NCBI RefSeq assembly: GCF_009183655.1
Contig: NZ_WEIO01000002.1
Span: 434,001 to 498,000, forward strand
DNA: 64,000 nt
Reading direction: 5' to 3'
From: Bacillus aerolatus
GTDB lineage: Bacteria > Bacillota > Bacilli > Bacillales > Domibacillaceae
Under the pieces are notes generated by a model. It searched no databases, had not been told where the DNA came from, and was given only the letters and a program-made list of their open reading frames with translations. The position numbers and the translations under genes are program-made. How positions within the stretch are numbered: the stretch's first letter is position 1; every line of letters begins with the position of its first letter. Below, piece after piece: positions 45,620 to 54,485 of this stretch.

Positions 45620-45806
45620 CGGTAAACACGAGCAAGTAGCTTTATCAGAACCAACGTTGATCAACTTGCTTGCAGAATATTCCCTTCAAGGAAAATCGGT
45701 GATTGTTGAAGCGAATGGACAGATTGTGCCAAAAGATGAGCTGGCCTCAACGAATGTGAAAGATGGCGACCGCATTGAAATTGTCCAATTTGTCGGCGGC
45801 GGATAA
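45603..45806 (+). CDS. thiS: Sulfur carrier protein ThiS (67 aa)
   Basis: A ubiquitin-like sulfur carrier: 67 residues, beta-grasp pattern (MNIVINGKHEQVAL at the start) and the required C-terminal Gly-Gly (IVQFVGGG), which ThiF adenylates and which then carries the thiocarboxylate used by ThiG. Ribosome site AAAGGAGG lies within the end of tenI. Confidence 0.93.
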   Translation: MNIVINGKHEQVALSEPTLINLLAEYSLQGKSVIVEANGQIVPKDELASTNVKDGDRIEIVQFVGGG

Positions 45807-45821
45807 GAAAGGAGCAAGGTG

Positions 45822-46835
45822 ATGCATAACCGTTATTCGAGGCAGGAACTGTTTTTAAAAGAAAAGCAGCCTTTTGCCAATAAACACGTGCTCCTTGTAG
45901 GAGCTGGTGCACTCGGTTCTGCTTTGGCGGAAATGCTTGTCCGGGCGGGAATCGGACGGCTGACGATCATCGACCGCGACTATGTGGACTGGACAAACTT
46001 GCAGCGTCAGCAGCTCTATAAAGAACAAGATGCACAAGAACGCCTTCCTAAAGCTGAAGCAGCGAAGAAGCGGCTTGAGGAAATTAATTCGGATGTTTTT
46101 ATATCAGCAGTTACGGCAGATGGAGGACCGGAAGAACTTTCTGCTTTAATGAATGCTCATTTGCCGGATTTACTGCTTGACGGGACAGATAATTTTGAAA
46201 CGAGATTTTTAATTAATGATTTGTCACAAAAATATAATGTTCCGTGGATTTATGGCGCTTGTGTCGGCAGCCAGGGAATTAGCTGTGTCATTGTCCCAGG
46301 GGAAACTCCATGTTTGGCATGTCTGCTTGATGTGCTCCCGGCCGAAGGAATGACGTGCGACACAGCAGGCATTATCGCACCAGCAGTGCAAATGACAACA
46401 GCGATTCAAGGAGCGGAAGCGCTGAAAATTCTTGCTGGCAGATGGGAAGAAGTGAGCAGAGAACTCGTTTCATTTGATTTATGGAAAAACACTTATTCCT
46501 CCATCAAAATAGCTTCTTTAAAGAAAGCAAGCTGTCCGTCATGTGGAAAAGAAGCAAGTCATCCTTACTTGTCCGAAGCCAATCGGACGAGGACAGCTGT
46601 TCTTTGTGGAAGAGACACGGTACAAGTGAGACCGTCGGAAGAAAGAGCATTTAACTTGTCACAGCTGGCTTTAACGATGGAACAGCACGGAACGAAAGTA
46701 AAGACAAACGGTTTTTTGCTTTCTGCTATTGTTTCCGGAAAGAGAATTGTACTTTTTCAAGATGGCCGGATGCTCATACATGGCACAAAGAACACGGCAG
46801 ACGCAAAAAAGCTGTACCAGCAGCTGTTAGGTTAG
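45822..46835 (+). CDS. thiF: ThiS adenylyltransferase ThiF/MoeB family (337 aa)
   Basis: An E1-like enzyme that adenylates the ThiS C-terminus. The nucleotide motif VLLVGAGALGSALAEMLVR (residues about 22-40), RDYVDWTNLQRQQL, and zinc-binding cysteines in TPCLACLLDVL and SCPSCGKE are typical. The catalytic-loop Cys (GMTCDTAG) is present. About 75 C-terminal residues beyond the MoeB-like core are common in Bacillus ThiF. GTG 45819 is an alternative start. It is the last gene of the operon and a terminator follows. Confidence 0.92.
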   Translation: MHNRYSRQELFLKEKQPFANKHVLLVGAGALGSALAEMLVRAGIGRLTIIDRDYVDWTNLQRQQLYKEQDAQERLPKAEAAKKRLEEINSDVFISAVTADGGPEELSALMNAHLPDLLLDGTDNFETRFLINDLSQKYNVPWIYGACVGSQGISCVIVPGETPCLACLLDVLPAEGMTCDTAGIIAPAVQMTTAIQGAEALKILAGRWEEVSRELVSFDLWKNTYSSIKIASLKKASCPSCGKEASHPYLSEANRTRTAVLCGRDTVQVRPSEERAFNLSQLALTMEQHGTKVKTNGFLLSAIVSGKRIVLFQDGRMLIHGTKNTADAKKLYQQLLG

Positions 46836-46846
46836 ATAGCTGATCG

Positions 46847-46884
46847 GAAAAGCCGCTTCAACACGCTGAAGCGGCTTTTCTTTG
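46847..46884 (+). terminator. Intrinsic terminator of the thi operon
   Basis: Perfect 14-base stem GAAAAGCCGCTTCA / TGAAGCGGCTTTTC, followed by a T-rich stretch. Confidence 0.93.
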
Positions 46885-47051
46885 TTCTATTTTACTGACA
46901 ACAGCTATATAAAAGAATAACAGACTTCAATTTGGCAAAAGGGATAAGTGTTTTTGTCTTTTTTTGTCGAATGTATGGTAAATGCCTTTTCGCTTGCTTA
47001 TGCTAAGGAAGAAGCCATACGCTGTGCTGAAAAGAAAAGGGGAGAGATTGA

Positions 47052-48962
47052 ATGAAGAATTGTTTTAATTGCGGTAAATCGCTCAGTCAAGAGACGAAAT
47101 TTTGTCCTTCTTGCGGGGCACATACAGCAGCTGAGCAAGCATCGAGACAAGAATCTTCGGCTGCGCTAGAAGCTGATGGAGTGAACAGGCAGGAGCAACC
47201 GCTTAAAAAATCTAAGAGCAAACTGCCATGGATGATTGTTCTTTTTGTCTTGCTGCTTGGAGGAGGAGCAACCGCTGCTTTTTTAATGAACAAATCACCG
47301 AAAGAGCTTTATTTATTGTCGGAATATAAAACTTATCAGCAAACGAAAGCAGAATTTGACGAAAAATATGGAGAGTCATTTGAGTTTTCAAAAAAGGTGA
47401 TGGAACAGCCATCTACTTCCAATGTAACGTTCAGTGCTGATCTGGAAATGGATAGTTTACAAAATGATCCAAATGCGGCAATGATGATGGAGATGCTTAA
47501 AAATGCAACCATTACAGCAAAGGCTGAACAAGACCCAAAGAAAAACGCCGGGAATTATAACATTGCCTTGAATCTTGAAGGTGAAAAAGCGCTCGATATG
47601 GAAGTTGTTCATACAGATAAACAAGTTGGCGCCAAGGTTCCTCTTCTTTATTCTAAGTTCTTTTATTTGAATGTGGATGAATACGGCGATTTTATGAGAA
47701 AGATGGATCCATTATATGCAGGTCCTGAAAAGCTGGAGCTTTCAACAGTGGAATGGAAAGACCTTGAGCTGAAGGAAGAAGAAAAACAATATTTGAAAGA
47801 GCGCTACGGTGCCTTTTTGCTGGAGCAGCTGAAAGATGAAAACTTTGAGCTGGAAAAGGGAGTAGACTATAAAATTAAAGGTGAAAGCATGAAGCTGAGA
47901 AAAGTAACGCTTACACTTTCGCCAAAAGAAACAAAAAGTTTAATGAATAATTATATGGATCGATTAATTAAAGATAAAAAGCTTCATAACATGCTAGCGG
48001 TCCGAGCGGAAAAACTAGCAAAAACCGGAGCTGTAACTGAAGTAAATGGAGAGATTCCTGCTCGTGATGAAATGAAAGCGGAAATCGTAAATAGCTTAAA
48101 AGAAGCAAAAGAAAATTTACAGCAAGTAGAATTTAAAGATGGCTTCCGTTCAGAATTGTTAATCGACAGCAAAGAACAAGTGATTGACAGAACGGTGAAA
48201 ATGACTGTGGCTAACCCATCTTCGGACACGGTGAAACTTTTAATGAATACAAAGAATGTTCCTTACGGCGATGAAAAGCAAATAAAAGAGTTTACCTTCG
48301 AAGCCGCGCCTGAAGATAAGGCTAAAGAGAAAATCGCGTTCCATGTATCGAACGATATAAAAGGTGAAAAAGACAAACGAACGGAAGAAATGAAAATCTC
48401 CGTTCAAGGGTCGACGAATGGCGAAAAAGAAGAAGTAGTCAATTTTAACATGACATCGAAGTTTGATGGGGAATCAGGAAGCAAGCAAAACATTAACCGG
48501 ACTTTTGCATTGAAAACAAACACAATTGCTTCTAATAGTACACCAGCCGAAATCAGCGGGAAAATTAAGCAAGTGCAGGACACAAATGTTGATAAAAATT
48601 ACTCAAATGAAAAGCTGGATGTAGAAGTTACTGTTGATGATGAAGTGAATGGCGGTACATTCTCTTTTATTATGGATACGAAGTCTAAAATCGTAGACAA
48701 AATCAGCATTCCATCATTTAGCAAAGATAGTGCCGGCAGTTTGAATGTTAACGAAATAACTGACGAGCAAATGGCACAAATTCAGCAGGAGGTTGGCTTA
48801 AACGTAATGAGTCTCATGAGCAGGTTCGGCTTGCTCGGGAATGCTCCTATGGAGGACCCATACGCCGAGGATTCTCATTCGGAAGATTTATATAAGGAAG
48901 ATCCTGCTGCTGAAGAAATGTTTAATCATGAACTGTCAGAAAATGAAGAAGCGGTTTTTTAA
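47052..48962 (+). CDS. Zinc-ribbon membrane-anchored protein (636 aa)
   Basis: The N-terminus has a zinc ribbon with two CxxC pairs (CFNCGKSL and FCPSCGAH, residues 4-22), then a polar linker, one transmembrane helix (PWMIVLFVLLLGGGATAAFL, about residues 59-78) and a ~550-residue extracytoplasmic domain rich in Lys/Glu and beta-like repeats, ending in an acidic tail. The cytoplasmic zinc ribbon plus large outer domain resembles sensor or envelope proteins (DUF6583-like) found beside ABC-2 exporters in bacilli. Four bases after the stop the ABC permease gene begins, so they share an operon. The function is unknown. Confidence 0.78.
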   Translation: MKNCFNCGKSLSQETKFCPSCGAHTAAEQASRQESSAALEADGVNRQEQPLKKSKSKLPWMIVLFVLLLGGGATAAFLMNKSPKELYLLSEYKTYQQTKAEFDEKYGESFEFSKKVMEQPSTSNVTFSADLEMDSLQNDPNAAMMMEMLKNATITAKAEQDPKKNAGNYNIALNLEGEKALDMEVVHTDKQVGAKVPLLYSKFFYLNVDEYGDFMRKMDPLYAGPEKLELSTVEWKDLELKEEEKQYLKERYGAFLLEQLKDENFELEKGVDYKIKGESMKLRKVTLTLSPKETKSLMNNYMDRLIKDKKLHNMLAVRAEKLAKTGAVTEVNGEIPARDEMKAEIVNSLKEAKENLQQVEFKDGFRSELLIDSKEQVIDRTVKMTVANPSSDTVKLLMNTKNVPYGDEKQIKEFTFEAAPEDKAKEKIAFHVSNDIKGEKDKRTEEMKISVQGSTNGEKEEVVNFNMTSKFDGESGSKQNINRTFALKTNTIASNSTPAEISGKIKQVQDTNVDKNYSNEKLDVEVTVDDEVNGGTFSFIMDTKSKIVDKISIPSFSKDSAGSLNVNEITDEQMAQIQQEVGLNVMSLMSRFGLLGNAPMEDPYAEDSHSEDLYKEDPAAEEMFNHELSENEEAVF

Positions 48963-48965
48963 CCG

Positions 48966-50219
48966 GTGACATGTATGAAAACAATCTTTGCTTTTACTTT
49001 TTTTAACGTAAAGCTACTCTGGAAAAATAGGATAACAGCCATGCTTTTATGGCTGTCTCCTATTTTCTTTTTATTCATTCTCGGTTTGATTGGGAGCGAG
49101 GCGTTAAAAAAAGAGCGGTTTGTCGACCCTTTTCAGCTCGCTATTGTTAATGAAGACCCCGCTTTTGAAACAAAGCTCGTCATCAGGCAACTGACAGAGG
49201 GAGAGCATTTAACTTCAGTGATTCGAACAATCGAAGCGGACGAAAAAGGGGCTAAACGGCTTTTAGAAGAAAATAAAATTGCTGCAGTTATCTTTATTCC
49301 GAACGGCTTCAGCAAAGATGTCGCTAGAGGAGTCAACACACCGGTGACAGTCATTGGAAACGAAAAGCGGCCCCTGCAAGCTGAACTCACCCGGCAAGTA
49401 ATGGAAAGTGCCGCTGACTTTACATCAGCTGCTCAAAGCGGGATCAATACAGTCAGTTATTTTATGAAGGGAATGGATTTTTCTCAAAAAGAAAGAAAAA
49501 AAGAGTTTAAAAAAGACGTCGTTTCTTTTTCCTTTCACATATTAGGAAGAGGAAGCATCTTTGAAGAGAAGAAACAAGCAGCCCCTTATCAAGTCCATTT
49601 ATGGCAATACTATGCTGTTTCTTTTTTGGCATTAATGATGATGATTTGGAGCTTTACGGCTCTTTTTCTTTTGAATAATAAAATAAATAAAGCTCTCTCT
49701 CTTAGGCTGCTGTCTGCAGGTTTTTCTCCTTATCATGCCGCTTGTTCAAAAGTCATATTTGTATTGCTTACCGTGCTCGTCAGCAGTATCGTTTTAGCAA
49801 GTATGTTGATTGTCAGTGGAATCGTTAGTCTTCATATCGAAGCAGGACACTTCGCAGTTGGGCTTACTGTAACGGTCTTTCTATTTACTAGTTTTTTTGT
49901 GATGGCAGATGCTTTGCTGGCGAATGAAAAAATTTATTTGTTCGCAGGTGTCACATTTCTTTTGCTGGGAGCTGCAACCGGAGGCCATATTGTCCCGGCC
50001 GTTTATTTTCCGGATTGGTTGGAACGATTGAGCAGCTTTACAATCAACTCCTGGGTGCTTGAGTATATGCTGCTCCTTTTCTATCCTGGCCAGGACCAGC
50101 CTTTCTTTCACCTTTCCTTGCTTTTATTATGCGCCGCTTGTTCATTTATTTTGATCACTGCTGCTGTTTTGCATAGACGGGTGCATGAAAGGAGGAAAAC
50201 AAGTGGGCATCTATTATGA
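48966..50219 (+). CDS. ABC-2 type exporter permease, first subunit (417 aa)
   Basis: An ABC-2 membrane protein: one N-terminal helix (about residues 20-40), a large outer loop of ~170 residues (FQLAIVNEDPAFETKLVIRQ onward), then about five C-terminal helices. This is the YhaP/YhgE-like layout of exporters for peptides, antibiotics or lipids. The frame opens at GTG 48966; ATG 48975 is an equally possible start, and neither has a strong ribosome site, so translation may depend on the upstream gene. It overlaps the second permease by 17 bases. Confidence 0.82.
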   Translation: MTCMKTIFAFTFFNVKLLWKNRITAMLLWLSPIFFLFILGLIGSEALKKERFVDPFQLAIVNEDPAFETKLVIRQLTEGEHLTSVIRTIEADEKGAKRLLEENKIAAVIFIPNGFSKDVARGVNTPVTVIGNEKRPLQAELTRQVMESAADFTSAAQSGINTVSYFMKGMDFSQKERKKEFKKDVVSFSFHILGRGSIFEEKKQAAPYQVHLWQYYAVSFLALMMMIWSFTALFLLNNKINKALSLRLLSAGFSPYHAACSKVIFVLLTVLVSSIVLASMLIVSGIVSLHIEAGHFAVGLTVTVFLFTSFFVMADALLANEKIYLFAGVTFLLLGAATGGHIVPAVYFPDWLERLSSFTINSWVLEYMLLLFYPGQDQPFFHLSLLLLCAACSFILITAAVLHRRVHERRKTSGHLL

Positions 50220-51381
50220 AAAATGGAAGCAGCTCATGCGTAAACCTGTAACGTGGCTCTTATTTCTTATGCCCATTGCGGCCTCTGTCGGGTTTGGTAT
50301 GTTATTTACAAAACAGCAGACCGAATTAACCATCCCGATTGTCATTGTAGATGAAGACCAGTCAAGTACTTCTGATGCAGTCATTCAAGGATTAAAAAGT
50401 CAGACAGGGCTGACAGTAAAAGAAATGCCGGCTTCAGCGGCAAAAAAACAGCTGCTTCAAGGTGAAGTGGACAGTGTATTTATCATAAAAAAACATTTTC
50501 AAACCGAGCTTCGGAAAGGGAAAAGAGACGGATTAATAGAACTTTGGACTTCGCCGTCTTCCGTCGCAGCAGGCATCGTACGCGAAATAGCAGCCAGTGA
50601 AATCATTAAGCAGACGAGTGCAGCAAAAGCAGCGAATAAGGTCGTCTCTCTGTATAAGCAAAAGTATGAAGACCAAGGAGAAAGAAGTGAGATTTGGCAG
50701 CAGGCATATGATTATACGATGGATCAATGGCAGCCAGAGCCGTTAATGACGATTCAATATAAGATTGGATCAGACAAAAGGCAGGACACAAACAAAGAAA
50801 AAGCAACTTTATTATTTTCACCGTACCTCGGATTGTGGAGTTTTTTCACGATGCTGTCTTGCTTCATTTTCTCAGACTGGGCAGTGAAGGAGCGGTGGAC
50901 CATATTTCCGCGAATTCGCGCGAGCAGCATTGGGCTGCCAGCTTATTTAAGTCAATGTGCAGCAGCCCACTTAATAATTCAATTGATTCAGGCGGGCTTT
51001 GCTTTCGTAGTTTTTCGTTATTTGAATGTCATTAATGGTGGGATCGTTGTATTCTCCGTAATGGCTGTTTTTGTTCTTTTTTCAACAGTCATTGGTTTGC
51101 TGCTTGCTGTATTTCATACACATGCAGGTCCTTTTTATTTAACCGCGCTGAGTACAGCGCTGCTGTTTGCACTTTTCGGAGGCAGCTTTTTCCCGGCAGG
51201 AGAGCTATTTTCCTTTATACAAAAACTGAGTGAAATGTTTCCGCAGACAGCATTGGCCGCCGCAGAGAACAAAGATAGGTTAACGGATCCGCTTGTTTGG
51301 GAAAGTGTATTTGCAATGGCCGCCGTCGTACTGATCAGTTGGCCATTGATTGTTTGGAAGGCAGGGAGAGAATATGATTAA
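50203..51381 (+). CDS. ABC-2 type exporter permease, second subunit (392 aa)
   Basis: Same architecture as the preceding permease: N-terminal helix (TWLLFLMPIAASVGFGMLF), large outer domain beginning ELTIPIVIVDEDQSS, and a C-terminal block of about five helices. It is probably the heterodimer partner. GTG 50203 is chosen over ATG 50185 because AAAGGAGG lies seven bases before the GTG and inside the longer reading. It overlaps the ATPase gene by eight bases. Confidence 0.83.
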   Translation: MGIYYEKWKQLMRKPVTWLLFLMPIAASVGFGMLFTKQQTELTIPIVIVDEDQSSTSDAVIQGLKSQTGLTVKEMPASAAKKQLLQGEVDSVFIIKKHFQTELRKGKRDGLIELWTSPSSVAAGIVREIAASEIIKQTSAAKAANKVVSLYKQKYEDQGERSEIWQQAYDYTMDQWQPEPLMTIQYKIGSDKRQDTNKEKATLLFSPYLGLWSFFTMLSCFIFSDWAVKERWTIFPRIRASSIGLPAYLSQCAAAHLIIQLIQAGFAFVVFRYLNVINGGIVVFSVMAVFVLFSTVIGLLLAVFHTHAGPFYLTALSTALLFALFGGSFFPAGELFSFIQKLSEMFPQTALAAAENKDRLTDPLVWESVFAMAAVVLISWPLIVWKAGREYD

Positions 51382-52126
51382 CATCAGCCGCTTAGAAAAA
51401 TTTTATCGAAAAAAGAAACGGCTCGGCCCGGTGAATTTACATGTGGACAAAGGTGAGATTTTTGGATTGCTCGGGCCGAACGGAGCAGGGAAGTCTACTC
51501 TTCTTTCCATATTGGCGACCGTGTCTTCACCTTCAGCCGGCAAGGTCATAATGAAAGGAAAAGATATAACGGAAGAAACAAAAGCCGTTCGGCCATTGAT
51601 TGGCTATGTGCCGCAAGATATTGCTCTTTGGGAAGAGATGACGGTTAAAGAAAACATGTTATTTTGGGGTAAAATGGTGAAGCGGAAGAAAAGCGAAGAA
51701 CAGTTAGAGAACTTGTGCCAGGCTGTACAGCTTCACGGCAAATGGGATGAAAAAGTGTCCCGTTTGTCAGGCGGAATGAAAAGAAAGCTTAACTTGGCAG
51801 TTTCATTAATTCATGATCCGGAAATTTTGTTGTTAGATGAGCCGACAGTCGGTATTGACCTTCAATCTAAATTCGAAATTAACGAATTAATACAAAAGCT
51901 GGCCCGTGACGGCAAAACGATCATTTATATTACACATGATATAAATGAAATCACTCAATTATGTACGAGAATAGGAGTCTTAAAAAATGGCATCTTTCTT
52001 TTTACTGGAACACTTGCGGAAGCAGGTGCTCGATTACAGCAGCACGGGTACACGGCAAAAAACGAAACAGAGATCATCTTTCATTTGCTGAAACAAGATT
52101 ATTCGGATCACGAACCTACTTTTTAA
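51374..52126 (+). CDS. ABC transporter ATPase of the ABC-2 exporter (250 aa)
   Basis: ATP-binding subunit with Walker A LGPNGAGKST (about residue 35), signature RLSGGMKRKLNLAVSL (about 133), Walker B ILLLDEPTVGID (about 155) and H-loop YITHDINE. It is a CcmA/NatA-like exporter ATPase. It is the last gene of a four-gene unit with the zinc-ribbon protein and two permeases. ATG 51374 follows GGGAGAG, and a terminator overlaps the stop codon. The exported substrate is unknown. Confidence 0.9.
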   Translation: MINISRLEKFYRKKKRLGPVNLHVDKGEIFGLLGPNGAGKSTLLSILATVSSPSAGKVIMKGKDITEETKAVRPLIGYVPQDIALWEEMTVKENMLFWGKMVKRKKSEEQLENLCQAVQLHGKWDEKVSRLSGGMKRKLNLAVSLIHDPEILLLDEPTVGIDLQSKFEINELIQKLARDGKTIIYITHDINEITQLCTRIGVLKNGIFLFTGTLAEAGARLQQHGYTAKNETEIIFHLLKQDYSDHEPTF

Positions 52127-52144
52127 TAAGAAAAGTAGGTTTTT
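52113..52144 (+). terminator. Intrinsic terminator of the ABC-2 operon
   Basis: AACCTACTTTT pairs with AAAAGTAGGTT and runs into T5. The left arm overlaps the ATPase stop codon. Confidence 0.85.
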
Positions 52145-52261
52145 GTTATATAAAGCTTCGTTCAAATTGACGGAATATTTAGAATGAGTTACTCTAACGT
52201 TATAAAGGCAAAATGACAATATCATTCAGCAATTACATGGACTGGAAGGGAGATAGCAATA

Positions 52262-54145
52262 ATGATAAGAAGCCATTATCAATTAGTTGAGAAAGATGTG
52301 CCTGAAATAGTCATTGAATCGTGGGAAAGAAGCCGAAAAAGCAACGTTTCACGTGACCTCTCTGAAGCCCCTCTTGTTTTATCAGAAAAAGAACTGCAGC
52401 TGATAAAAAGTCGTGGAGAGCTGTACCAGTCATTTGCTGCTGTTTATTCAAGGATGGAAAATGAAATTGATGGGAAGTACGCTTTTGGCCTCGCAGATGA
52501 AAAAGGAAGAATGATCGGCGTCCGTATGGAAGGAAAACTCTATGATCAATTAGGAGGCGTGAACTTTTTTCCAGGCGGCCACTGGCATGAAAATATAACA
52601 GGTACGAATGCGATAGGTACAGCGATTGCTACTCAAAAAGCTGTAACTATACATACAGAAGAACATTATTGTGAGGCTTGGAATGCTTTTTCTTGTGCAG
52701 GCGTTCCTATTAGGCATCCATTAAAAAAACAATTATTAGGGGTACTGGACTTATCTTGTAAAGATGAGGATTTCCACAAACACAGCCTGCCTTTAACGAA
52801 AGCTATCGCTGAAAGTATTCAGGCAGATATTCTCGTTCGTACGCATGAAAAAAACAATATATTAAGAGAAAGGTTTTCACAACACAAAGAAAACGTCAGA
52901 AATGATTGGTTATTATTAATTGACGATCAAGGAAATATTATTGATCAAAATCATTACTCTAAACCATTTCAATATGTTTGGAAGTCTTCATTTAATTGGT
53001 ATGAATATATAAATGGGCTTCAACATAAGGCGTTTAATAAAAAGGATCAGCACCCTCTTTCCTTTTTACATGGACACCCCCGTGGCAAGATTACGCCAGT
53101 CCCCAACAACAATACGATTATTGGATTAATTGTTCAGCTTCCCCAAAATTATTCATCTGAGAACCTTTCAACAACTTTTAAAGAAGAGTATATAAGACAT
53201 GGGGTAGTCGGCCGTGGAGAACCTTTTCAATTTTTCTTAGAAAAAATTGAAAAGGTTGCTCCAAGCAATGTGTCAGTTATGTTAACAGGAGAGAGCGGTA
53301 CGGGGAAGGAAGTTTTCAGCCGGATGATTCACCGTTTGAGCGATAGGTGTGAGCAATCGTTTATTACCTTTAACTGTTCCTCTTTGAATCATGATCTAGC
53401 AGCAAGCGAACTTTTTGGCTATGCCCCCGGTTCTTTTACGGGGGGATTGAAAGAAGGAAAAAAAGGGTTATTTGAAGCGGCGGATGGCGGGGTTTTATTT
53501 CTAGATGAAATTGGTGAAGTTCCATTATCTGTTCAACCGCTGCTATTAAGGGTTTTACAGGAACAGGAAGTCATGAGAATTGGCGAGTATACTCCAAGAA
53601 AAATAAATGTTCGAGTGATTGCAGCAACAAATCGAGACTTGAAAAAAATGATGCAGGAAGGGACCTTCCGTGAAGATCTTTATTACCGTTTAAGTGTCAT
53701 CAGTTTGAATATACCACCGCTAAGAGAAAGAAAAGAAGATATACCGCTGCTATCAAATTACTTTTTAGAACAGAGCGGCCACAACCGAAATATAATTTTA
53801 ACGCCGGAAACTGAACGTATTTTACGGCAATATGACTGGCCTGGAAATGTGAGAGAGCTTAAAAATGTCATTCAATATGCTCAGTTGTTTGCCGGAGATG
53901 GCTTTATAGAGCCACACCATTTGCCGGATGTATTTCACGAACTTCCATATGCAAAAGTGTCGGAGGAACGGTTAGAAAATAATAAGGAAAATAAGAAGGA
54001 AAATAAGAAGGACGAACGCGATTATATTCTTCACATGTTGAAGCGGACAAATTTTAATTTGACTAAAGCTGCCCAGCTCCTTGGCTTTTCGAGAGGCACT
54101 TTATATAACCGTTTAAAAAAATATAACATTTCATACAGATATTAA
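52262..54145 (+). CDS. Sigma-54-dependent activator of the QHNDH regulon, AcoR-like (627 aa)
   Basis: A bacterial enhancer-binding protein. Residues ~60-190 form a GAF-type sensor domain (NITGTNAIGTAIATQKAV is typical of AcoR/DhaR). The AAA+ domain spans ~315-550 with Walker A GESGTGKE (343-350), the sigma-54 contact loop as the variant GSFTGG (390-395) where GAFTGA is usual, Walker B VLFLDEIGE (411-419) and arginine finger region FREDLYYRL. A Fis-type helix-turn-helix (FNLTKAAQLLGFSRGTLYNR) ends the protein after a short Asn/Lys/Glu repeat. It precedes the amine dehydrogenase operon, whose promoter is sigma-54 type. Paracoccus instead uses an AraC-type regulator (QhpR). The inducer is probably an amine or its product (inference). 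Confidence 0.92.
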   Translation: MIRSHYQLVEKDVPEIVIESWERSRKSNVSRDLSEAPLVLSEKELQLIKSRGELYQSFAAVYSRMENEIDGKYAFGLADEKGRMIGVRMEGKLYDQLGGVNFFPGGHWHENITGTNAIGTAIATQKAVTIHTEEHYCEAWNAFSCAGVPIRHPLKKQLLGVLDLSCKDEDFHKHSLPLTKAIAESIQADILVRTHEKNNILRERFSQHKENVRNDWLLLIDDQGNIIDQNHYSKPFQYVWKSSFNWYEYINGLQHKAFNKKDQHPLSFLHGHPRGKITPVPNNNTIIGLIVQLPQNYSSENLSTTFKEEYIRHGVVGRGEPFQFFLEKIEKVAPSNVSVMLTGESGTGKEVFSRMIHRLSDRCEQSFITFNCSSLNHDLAASELFGYAPGSFTGGLKEGKKGLFEAADGGVLFLDEIGEVPLSVQPLLLRVLQEQEVMRIGEYTPRKINVRVIAATNRDLKKMMQEGTFREDLYYRLSVISLNIPPLRERKEDIPLLSNYFLEQSGHNRNIILTPETERILRQYDWPGNVRELKNVIQYAQLFAGDGFIEPHHLPDVFHELPYAKVSEERLENNKENKKENKKDERDYILHMLKRTNFNLTKAAQLLGFSRGTLYNRLKKYNISYRY

Positions 54146-54150
54146 AATGA

Positions 54151-54181
54151 ACAAACTGTTCAATCTATTTGAACAGTTTGT
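54151..54181. promoter_or_regulatory. Upstream activating palindrome (UAS1) of the QHNDH operon
   Basis: Perfect 13-base arms ACAAACTGTTCAA (54151-54163) and TTGAACAGTTTGT (54169-54181) with a 5-base spacer. The same arms and spacing recur at 63418-63448, 9.3 kb away. The centre lies 91 bases before the sigma-54 promoter, so it is a likely enhancer for the activator upstream. It sits just past the activator stop and could also act as a terminator. Confidence 0.85.
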
Positions 54182-54256
54182 TTATTTTTGTGAACAATTA
54201 ATACTAATTGTCTTAACTTTTAATGAAGAATCATGTGAAAGATTTGTTTTATTCAT

Positions 54257-54272
54257 TGGCATGCGATTTGCA
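54257..54272 (+). promoter_or_regulatory. Sigma-54 (-24/-12) promoter of the QHNDH operon
   Basis: TGGCATGCGATTTGCA fits TGGCAYG-N4-TTGCA with exact spacing between the GG and GC elements. It lies about 215 bases upstream of qhpC, leaving a long leader that contains a possible 10-codon ORF. Confidence 0.92.
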
Positions 54273-54381
54273 TTTACTTTAATAATTCAGCCCAGCTACT
54301 AAGCTTCACTTCTATGAATGGGCTTAAAGCTTTCTTTTTTACTATTAAATAACTTGTATTACGAATCAGGAGGAGAGCGAA

Positions 54382-54414
54382 TTGAAAAAATGTTTTAAGT
54401 GTTGCCGCCCGTAA
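54382..54414 (+). CDS. Possible 10-aa Cys-rich leader peptide
   Basis: TTG AAA AAA TGT... to TAA encodes MKKCFKCCRP. An excellent AGGAGG (54368-54373) stands eight bases upstream. It lies in the QHNDH leader 70 bases before qhpC. Three of ten residues are Cys. It could be a regulatory leader peptide, a tiny protein or a chance ORF; the strong ribosome site is the main argument. Confidence 0.4.
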   Translation: MKKCFKCCRP

Positions 54415-54485
54415 AGGAAGTTTTAAAAGGAACTAAAAATCTTTTTATTAGAGGGCTTTAACAAAGAAGATGCAGGGGTGATGTT

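Noticed and set aside
48966-52126. Bacitracin-type resistance module
   Set aside because: Two ABC-2 permeases and an ATPase are present but no histidine kinase/response regulator pair and no BceB-like large-loop permease.
53978-54012. Short AAGGAAAATAAG tandem repeat
   Set aside because: Encodes the Asn/Lys/Glu linker of the sigma-54 activator; too short to be a separate element.
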